Of a DNA stretch of 34,501 nucleotides, positions 28,901 to 34,501 are shown piece by piece. Source of the stretch: Verrucomicrobiota bacterium (GTDB taxonomy: Bacteria; Verrucomicrobiota; Verrucomicrobiia; Limisphaerales; JADLHS01); contig WBXK01000007.1 of NCBI GenBank assembly GCA_008933055.1, positions 1 through 34,501 on the forward strand. Direction: 5' to 3'. The first letter of the stretch is position 1, and each line of letters opens with the position of its first letter. A program made the position numbers and the translations under genes. A model generated the notes under the pieces. It ran no database searches and was not told the DNA's origin. It worked only from the letters and a program-made list of their open reading frames with translations.

Positions 28901-30122
28901 CGGCATTCACCTCAGCTCCGGTGATTTCGGCTAGGTCGGCTTGATTAGGCGTGGGATCAGTGGTGATCAAACCCACTGTGCCGCGCCCACCTCCAGCGTT
29001 GGAGTGAAAGCTTATGTGAACGCGGTCGTAAATATCCCCAGCAGCTTGGCGATTCATCTCCGCGGACATTATCGGAGGACACGACCAGCTGTCGCTTTCA
29101 TCATTTCCAGCGCCCTCATAGAGCGCAGAGGATTGTCCTTGGGCGAGATTATACTGAACCCAATAGCGCATGTTTTCCTCCTCACGAGGATAAGTGGAAA
29201 CGCCGCTGCCGCGATCCACTGAGCCCATGCCGTTGCCGAACCGAATGGCATCTGCGATCACAACGTTGCCCTGTGCAGTGCTGCGAAGATTGCTGATGAC
29301 AACCGCCCCGAAAGTGGAGTTCGATCCAGCGTTGAAATAATATTCGCCCAGATAAATCCACCCGTTGCCCACCATGTGATGAGGGAGACGGATAAGCGAT
29401 TCACCCCCGGTATGACGGACGCGATAAAGTTGATGGCCGCGATCTGAACCCGAAAGCGTCCACGCATAGACCGGATAATATCCCGCTGCGGGAATCGTGG
29501 GCGTGTAAGTAGCCGTGGCGGTTTCAGCGACATTGAGTGAGGCGAAGCGATACGGCACATCGCCAGGGCTGCCGAAGTAAACCGCGTTTGAACTAAAGCC
29601 CCACGCGCCAGAGAACGTGACGGCGGCATCATCGTTGTCGAGGACGACCTCGTTGGTTTGGTGGCCAAGTGGACGGAACGAGACCACGGTAGCTCCCGCG
29701 TTGAAGCAGTATTGCGCGAAGAAGTTGAGTTGATCGAGATTGCCATAGTCTTCGTTCATCTCGTTGCCGATGCCGCGCTGCAATCGCCACTGCGTGGGAT
29801 CGTAAGTCCAGCCGTGACCGCTGTTCATGAATACGATTTTGCCCGAGAGCGCGCCTTGTGGTTGTTGCGATGAGGGGCCGAACGCGCTGAACAGTGATGG
29901 CGTGACCAAGTCGCCCATCGGCGCAGGTGGTGCGTAGCCCTCCGACACATCCGGTGTGAAGATGGATTGCAGATTATCGAGCTTGGGCGCGAGACGGTCT
30001 TCGTGATCGCTTTCCTGCGCCGTCGAACTCGCGACAATTAAACTGTACGCCGTGAGCAGCGCAAACCGATACCCGCCGGATAAAGCAGAACAAACAGACA
30101 TACGACTTGGATACTGTTTCAT
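25956..30122 (-). CDS. Secreted multidomain protein: golvesin-like domain, N-acetylmuramoyl-L-alanine amidase-like domain, FN3, Ig-like repeats
   Basis: Signal peptide from MKQYPSRMSVCSALSGGYRFALLTAYSLIVASSTAQ. Amidase-like RVHISFHSNAGGGRGTVGLI...NYEMPATIIEVAFHDSALDAQLLRDPKARAAVGKAAMHGVIKF. FN3 PPTNLRAISSGTNGNITLSWTAP. Two Ig-like modules (LAYQWRFNGDNISGATN; LAYQWRLNGTNIASATN). Confidence 0.85.
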   Translation of the reverse strand: MKQYPSRMSVCSALSGGYRFALLTAYSLIVASSTAQESDHEDRLAPKLDNLQSIFTPDVSEGYAPPAPMGDLVTPSLFSAFGPSSQQPQGALSGKIVFMNSGHGWTYDPTQWRLQRGIGNEMNEDYGNLDQLNFFAQYCFNAGATVVSFRPLGHQTNEVVLDNDDAAVTFSGAWGFSSNAVYFGSPGDVPYRFASLNVAETATATYTPTIPAAGYYPVYAWTLSGSDRGHQLYRVRHTGGESLIRLPHHMVGNGWIYLGEYYFNAGSNSTFGAVVISNLRSTAQGNVVIADAIRFGNGMGSVDRGSGVSTYPREEENMRYWVQYNLAQGQSSALYEGAGNDESDSWSCPPIMSAEMNRQAAGDIYDRVHISFHSNAGGGRGTVGLITTDPTPNQADLAEITGAEVNADLVTLGSPPLEIPWFNKTTHTFSGGYSEIDGSLFNYEMPATIIEVAFHDSALDAQLLRDPKARAAVGKAAMHGVIKFMNTFDTNNPAPLLFLPEPPTNLRAISSGTNGNITLSWTAPVSTGGSQSPTNYLIYRSTNGFGFGSAISVGDVTSITISNLPVNTDHYFRVAAANGGGESMASEVVACRAPSTNGAAKVLFVNAYDRFERTQNLRVDLTVQGYAPADATGAIERVFGAWNNSFDYVVTHGKALAAAGALFDSCQNQAVSAGTVALSNYSIVIWACGNESVADETFSATEQTRIATFLAAGGALLASGAEIAWDLDRASGPTAGDRAFLNDQLHAALGADANNNAASYTVMPAGGGLFVGNSNGLFDDGSKGIYAVRTPDKLSPKGPGAAVALNYIGGLGGASAVQYDGLAGGGRVLLMGFPFETITSFTVRTQYMSAALIFLSLPAATNVSPSINVQPVGQFVVQGSNATLTVSASGTSPLAYQWRFNGDNISGATNLAFTLTNCLPAISGNYVCVVTHPFGAATSQVALLEVILPPAQTLFADNFDVNTGANWTTNRSATDTRITFNWDYSPLGIASAPNSVGGTTRGLRFEANLSTTNVAAVSVSPIGQSFGGNYRLRFDMWINANGPFPLGGTGSTEHLTAGVGTTGNNVQWNAGSADGVWFAADGEGQATDTSATLPDWRAYVGTALQQTNSGVWLGGNEPNVRGNGHPYYAGTFPGGQTAPVLQQSSFPQQTGSLAVGSVGFAWRDVIINKTNNTVEWFIDALKIAAITNATLSASNIFLGYWDSFTSVSDNTNLSFGLIDNVRVERFVTNVPPYLTAQPQNVTAPVGSNATLSASAGGTAPLAYQWRLNGTNIASATNSSYTRVNAQVIHAGNYSVAVTNTSGSVTSSVAALTLTPTAPLSFTSIARLKDGRVQLGINGEAGFNIQLLTSTNLITWSVLTNLANPFGSLSFTDDPPANVSNQFYRALYQ

Positions 30123-30257
30123 GGCCTGAACTGATTGTGGATTAAAAATATCTCTGTAACTGGCGTTCACCAAGAAGTATTCAAGGTGAACGGCTAGGTG
30201 CAAGGGTGTCAGGCATTGTCCCCCGGGGTTGGGGGAAAGGCGTAAGCTGGCGTTGCG

Positions 30258-32306
30258 ATGCTCAACCTGTGCAGGCAGACTGCGGTGGTTGAAATGGACG
30301 ACTCGCCTCCCAACCAAAAGAATGAATTGCGACCGAACGACTGGCTAAACCTAGAACCCAATTTGGCAGTCGGTGCTGGGATCATCGCGCTGCTCTCATT
30401 GATAGCCTACTGGCCCTCACTCGGCGGCGGGTTTGTCTGGGATGACCTGATTCTGGTGGCGAAGAATCCTTTGGTCACCGGTGAATCGAGCCTGAGCAAC
30501 ATCTGGTTCGCGGGAGATTTCAGCCTAAGCACGGTGGCGATGTGGATGGAGTGGCTCGTGTTTGGGAAGAATCCGACAGGCTATCGCGTAGTGAATCTTT
30601 TGCTACACATCGGCAGCGCGCTGATGATCTGGGGGATTCTAGCCCGGCTGGATTTTCGAGCGGCGTGGTTCAAGGCGTTAATTTTTGTGCTGCATCCGAC
30701 GTGTGTGGCGTCTGTGGCTTGGATTTCCGAACTGAAAAACACTCTCTCGCTCCCGCTATTTCTCGCAAGCGTATGGTTTTTTCTAAAAACTGAAACACCT
30801 TCTGCACCACCTTCACATTCAACCAAGAACCCTATCGTCGCCTACCTCACTTCCATCGCATGTTTCCTCCTTGCGCTGATGGCGAAGACTTCCACCGTCA
30901 TGCTGCCAGTATTTTTTTTGTTGATCGCGTGGTGGCAACGGGGTCGTATCGCTAAACGCGATGTCTTGAAATCCGTTCCGCACTTCGCGCTCGCCTTCGC
31001 GTTCGGATTAATGTCCGTCTGGTATCAAACGCATCAAGCGATTCGCGCCGTGATCCCGCAACAGGAAAATCTTTTAGAACGATTGCTCACAGCGGCGATG
31101 GCAATCTGGTTCTACCTTTGGAAAATCATTTTTCCCATCAACCTCAGCATGATCTACCCGCGCTGGGAAATTTCCAGTATAACGCCGCTCACTCTACTTC
31201 CGCTGTTTTCTCTCGTCGCAGTCGCAGTCGGTCTTTGGTTAGCGCGACACAAGAGGCCTGTGGCGCGCGCCAGCTTGTTCACGCTTGCCGCATTCGTCAT
31301 TGCTCTATTTCCCGTGCTCGGATTCTTCGACATGTATTTCATGATCTTCTCGCGCGTATCGGATCACCTCGCGTATCTGCCCTGCGCCACGCTGCTGCCG
31401 CTCGTTGCCTCTGCCGTATTCCTTTTGAAGAACGCGCGCATACGGCTGCTTGTTGCCGTGATGATGGTTTGCCCGCTTCTGATTCTGACATTTCAACGGG
31501 CAAAAGTTTTCCACTCCGATGAATCTCTTTGGCGGGATACTGTGGCTAAAAATCCCAACGCTTGGAACGCTCACAACAATCTCGCATGCAACCTCGCCGA
31601 GCGCGGGCAACTCGACGATGCGATCAACCATTTTGCTGTGTCGCTCGAACTCAACCCCAAAAATGCCGGAGCGCAACAGAACTATGCAAAGGGGCTTGTG
31701 ATGAAAGGAAAGTTCTCCGAAGCCGAACCGCATTTTCGCGCCGCACTAGAACTCAAACCCGACGATGCCGACACGCACGTCTCTTACGCCGATGCGTTCG
31801 CAAGCAATCGCAGACTCGCCGAGGCTATCGAGCATTATCGCGCCGCTTTGGACATCAAGCCCGACGTGAAAACACGCCTCCGACTCGCGCCGTTGCTAGC
31901 TGCCACGGGTCGCACCGAAGACGCGATCCAAGAGTTCCGCGCCGTGTTGAAGGAACAACCGGATTCCGTCGAAGCACTCAACAACCTCGCGTGGATTCTC
32001 GCCACCTGCGCTGAACCGAAGCTTCGGAACGGCGAAGAAGCCGTCGGTTACGCCGACAAAGCGTGGAAGCTCACTGGTGGAAAAGAAGCGACGATGCTCG
32101 GCACGCTGGGGGCAGCCTACGCCGAAGCGGGACAATTCACGAATGCGATCATGGCAGCCCAGCAAGCCATTGAGCTGGCGCAAGCATCTGGGAACTCCGG
32201 TTTCGCGCGAATGAACCAGCAGTTGCAACAACTCTATCGCTCAGGCCGCGCTTACCACGAGAAACCCAGAACTTCTCCCGCTACGAACACGACCCCAACT
32301 CGGTAG
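30258..32306 (+). CDS. Polytopic membrane protein with C-terminal TPR repeats (TMTC/GT-C glycosyltransferase-like)
   Basis: LIAYWPSLGGGFVWDDLILVAKNPLV...GYRVVNLLLHIGSALMIWGIL...LIFVLHPTCVASVAWISELKNTLS, then TPRs (NAWNAHNNLACNLAERGQLDDAINHFAVSLELNPKNAGAQQNYAKGLVMKGKFSEAEPHFRAALELKPDD). Confidence 0.85.
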   Translation: MLNLCRQTAVVEMDDSPPNQKNELRPNDWLNLEPNLAVGAGIIALLSLIAYWPSLGGGFVWDDLILVAKNPLVTGESSLSNIWFAGDFSLSTVAMWMEWLVFGKNPTGYRVVNLLLHIGSALMIWGILARLDFRAAWFKALIFVLHPTCVASVAWISELKNTLSLPLFLASVWFFLKTETPSAPPSHSTKNPIVAYLTSIACFLLALMAKTSTVMLPVFFLLIAWWQRGRIAKRDVLKSVPHFALAFAFGLMSVWYQTHQAIRAVIPQQENLLERLLTAAMAIWFYLWKIIFPINLSMIYPRWEISSITPLTLLPLFSLVAVAVGLWLARHKRPVARASLFTLAAFVIALFPVLGFFDMYFMIFSRVSDHLAYLPCATLLPLVASAVFLLKNARIRLLVAVMMVCPLLILTFQRAKVFHSDESLWRDTVAKNPNAWNAHNNLACNLAERGQLDDAINHFAVSLELNPKNAGAQQNYAKGLVMKGKFSEAEPHFRAALELKPDDADTHVSYADAFASNRRLAEAIEHYRAALDIKPDVKTRLRLAPLLAATGRTEDAIQEFRAVLKEQPDSVEALNNLAWILATCAEPKLRNGEEAVGYADKAWKLTGGKEATMLGTLGAAYAEAGQFTNAIMAAQQAIELAQASGNSGFARMNQQLQQLYRSGRAYHEKPRTSPATNTTPTR

Positions 32307-32308
32307 AC

Positions 32309-33108
32309 TCACGGCTGCGCTTCCACGCGGAAAAATCTTGGCGCGCCGTTTGTCGCCGCTGGCAACGTCAGCCCCGTCGTGTAGCCAGACGCGCGAATCC
32401 AATCCGAGTAAACATTCCACGTTGCCATGTTCACGCTGCCGAGCATCCGATACCCGTGGCCGGGAGCGGATGGCCAGTCGAGCCTGATCTGTTTGTTGAT
32501 CAATCGCGTCCGCCGCTCAGTTTTGTTTCCTGCGTGAGCTGGGTGAAGAGACCCTTCACCAGCTGCGCGTCGGACTCGTTCGCCTTCGCAGAAAGCAGCA
32601 CGGCGATTTCCAGGTTGTCGCCTTTGGCAGACTTCGCTGCCTGTTGCAATCGCAAGTGAACCTTCTGTTCCGTGCGATACTCTCCGACGAATTGAACATA
32701 CCCTAGCGCGCGGATCTCCGCCGCACTGACGTTCTCGAACTTTGCTACGAACGCGTCATCTGGCACGTAATGCAGCAGCGAGATACCAAGCTTGGCGAGT
32801 TGTGCCCTCCACTGCGGTTTGGGTGCTTCGCGGAATTGGATGACGAACAGCCCCGAAGTCGGCGCGGGTTTGGAAGCGAGCGACTGCGTTCTCACCGGGG
32901 TTGGGGCGGTGGAAAGTGGATTGCGAAGCCGGATCGGTTTGTTGTTTTGCGCTGAAGCGGCAATTGCCAAGGCGAAGCCGCAGACCACAAACAGGCTGCT
33001 GATACGTCGCGCAAACGCCGGAAACTTCACGGTGCGACAGTAAAGGACGATGGTAAGAAAAACAAGACGACCTTGACGGAGGAATTTCTCAAAGCGGTAA
33101 ATATTCAA
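32309..33108 (-). pseudogene. Remnant of a secreted S8-type serine peptidase gene: propeptide region joined to the C-terminal tail, catalytic domain missing
   Basis: 32500..33108 encodes a signal peptide plus SGLFVIQFREAPKPQWRAQLAKLGISLLHYVPDDAFVAKFENVSAAEIRALGYVQFVGEYRTEQKVHLRL and stops at GGRD*. The overlapping frame 32309..32503 encodes a typical C-terminal tail (RLDWPSAPGHGYRMLGSVNMATWNVYSDWIRASGYTTGLTLPAATNGAPRFFRVEAQP). Confidence 0.55.
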
Positions 33109-33120
33109 CGCGGTTCAGGA

Positions 33121-33328
33121 AGTGTGCATCTTGAAAGTAACCCCGACTGTCCCGAAGGGACGGAACATGAATAGCCGTGGGCGATAGCCCACGGGACAAA
33201 GCAAAAACACATTCGACCCCGAAGGGGTCGCACAATTCTTCGACATTCCACCGTGGGTTTGCACCCACGGCTATTCATGTCTGGCCGCTTCGCGGCCTGA
33301 TGTGCGGGGTGCTTTCAAGATGCACACT
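33121..33328. repeat. 208-bp nested-palindrome (REP/BIME- or MITE-like) element with 17-bp perfect terminal inverted repeats
   Basis: AGTGTGCATCTTGAAAG (33121-33137) and CTTTCAAGATGCACACT (33312-33328) are perfect reverse complements. Internal inverted pair ACATGAATAGCCGTGGG (33165-33181) / CCCACGGCTATTCATGT (33264-33280). At least five local palindromes lie inside. Confidence 0.85.
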
Positions 33329-33415
33329 GTGTAAACACTTTCCCAAATGAACCCTTGAAGGTTTAGCGCACGGGTGCTACAAAAGGTCAGCCTCAAAAAC
33401 CAAGAACCACCGGGC

Positions 33416-34501
33416 ATGAAACCAATCTTCCACAAACTGATTCCGGCGTTGCTTGCCTTGATCTCGCTGAACGCCTCTGCGGTGACGCGCTACGTGGACT
33501 TGAACAGCCCCAGCCCCACGCCGCCTTACACTAGCTGGCTCACCGCTGCCACGAACATTCAGGACGCGATTGATGCGGCTGTGGCGGGCGATTTGGTGTT
33601 GGTGACAAATGGCATCTATTGCACGGGCGGAAAAGTCAAAGCTGGCGATTTGACGAATCGCGTCGCGATAGACAAAGCCATCACAGTTCAAAGCGTGAAC
33701 GGCTGGGCTTTTACTACGATTCAAGGACAGAAAGACCCAGCCACGAATGGCAACGCTGCGGTTCGATGTGTTTGGTTGACGAATTCGGCATCGCTCATAG
33801 GTTTCACTTTGCGAGATGGTGCGACCCGCGCCACTGGCGATCAATACTCTCTGCGGAGTGGCGGCGGTGTTTGGGCAAGCGGCACCAACTCACTGATTTC
33901 AAACTGTCTGATAATTGAAAACGCCGCGCACTATGGAGGTGGAGCTTACCGTGGGTGGTTAGAAAACTGCATCATAAAGAACAATTTGGCAGAAGGTGAT
34001 GGCGGCGGTTGCTACTCAAACGTGTTGAACCGATGTCTGATAACCGAAAATATGGGGCGAATCAACGGCGGCGGGATGCTTGGCGGTAGTGCTTACAACT
34101 CTGCCATCACTATGAATTCAGCGTCCGCGGGTGGAGGCGCGTATATATCCGGAAATTTGTTGAACTGCACGATCACTTACAACAGAGGCAATTCAATCGG
34201 CGGGACTTACAGTAGTGGCTCTGGGCTTTTTCTACAAAACTGCATTATTTGGGCGAATCTGCCGGGAAACTACTCTGGTAGCGGCCCTAGTTTTCAAAAT
34301 TGCTGCACCACTCCCAATCCAGGAGTAGGCTTAGGAAACATCGCAGCTGATCCGCTTCTACTCTCAGACGGAATTCATATCTCATCCAACTCACCTTGTC
34401 GAAATGCAGGAGCGTCAATCGCGACTGGAAATGATTTTGACGGTCAAACTTGGAATTCCCCTCCAGCGATTGGTTGCGACGAGTGGAAGCCCGAGCCATG
34501 G
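33416..34501 (+). CDS. Secreted right-handed beta-helix-like repeat protein, 3' truncated by the window edge
   Basis: Open frame to the window end: MKPIFHKLIPALLALISLNASAVTRYVDLNSPSPTPPYTSWLTAATNIQDAIDAAVAGDLVLVTNGIY...GGGVWASGTNSLISNCLIIENAAHYGGGAYRGWLENCIIKNNLAEGDGGGCYSNVLNRCLI. Absent from the ORF track because it has no stop in the window. Confidence 0.85.
   Translation, partial: MKPIFHKLIPALLALISLNASAVTRYVDLNSPSPTPPYTSWLTAATNIQDAIDAAVAGDLVLVTNGIYCTGGKVKAGDLTNRVAIDKAITVQSVNGWAFTTIQGQKDPATNGNAAVRCVWLTNSASLIGFTLRDGATRATGDQYSLRSGGGVWASGTNSLISNCLIIENAAHYGGGAYRGWLENCIIKNNLAEGDGGGCYSNVLNRCLITENMGRINGGGMLGGSAYNSAITMNSASAGGGAYISGNLLNCTITYNRGNSIGGTYSSGSGLFLQNCIIWANLPGNYSGSGPSFQNCCTTPNPGVGLGNIAADPLLLSDGIHISSNSPCRNAGASIATGNDFDGQTWNSPPAIGCDEWKPEPW

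Noticed and set aside
33121-33328. CRISPR array
   Set aside because: The repeats are inverted and nested, not direct repeats with unique spacers.

Overview
The window looks like chromosomal DNA from a Verrucomicrobia-like diderm bacterium. This lineage is inferred from protein style, not verified. Most of it is housekeeping content: the 3' part of rarA, a DedA protein, an LpxB-N-like membrane protein, a Fur/PerR regulator followed by sufB and sufC, an LptF/LptG permease coupled to a GAF-GAF histidine kinase, der (engA), nrdJ (class II RNR) and a beta-CASP MBL hydrolase. Next comes a co-directional run with a HemN-like radical SAM protein, a UbiC-like protein, a WXG100-like protein, a coiled-coil protein, a second WXG-like protein, a 1.3-kaa FtsK/EccC-like ATPase and a halogenase-like flavoprotein. 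The window ends with a multidomain secreted amidase, a TPR/GT-C membrane protein, a truncated S8-peptidase remnant, a 208-bp nested-palindrome element and a secreted beta-helix-like protein that runs off the edge. The best candidate for an under-described system is the compact WXG100/FtsK cassette at about 19526-24457. It has no recognisable EccB/D/E, mycosin, EsaA or EssA/B partner in the window, and its ATPase carries its only canonical P-loop in the middle of three FtsK-like domains. Other notable items are a PerR-box-like site next to a near-leaderless promoter, an A8-run frameshift, a decayed locus near 9-10.6 kb, and the nested-palindrome element at 33121-33328.
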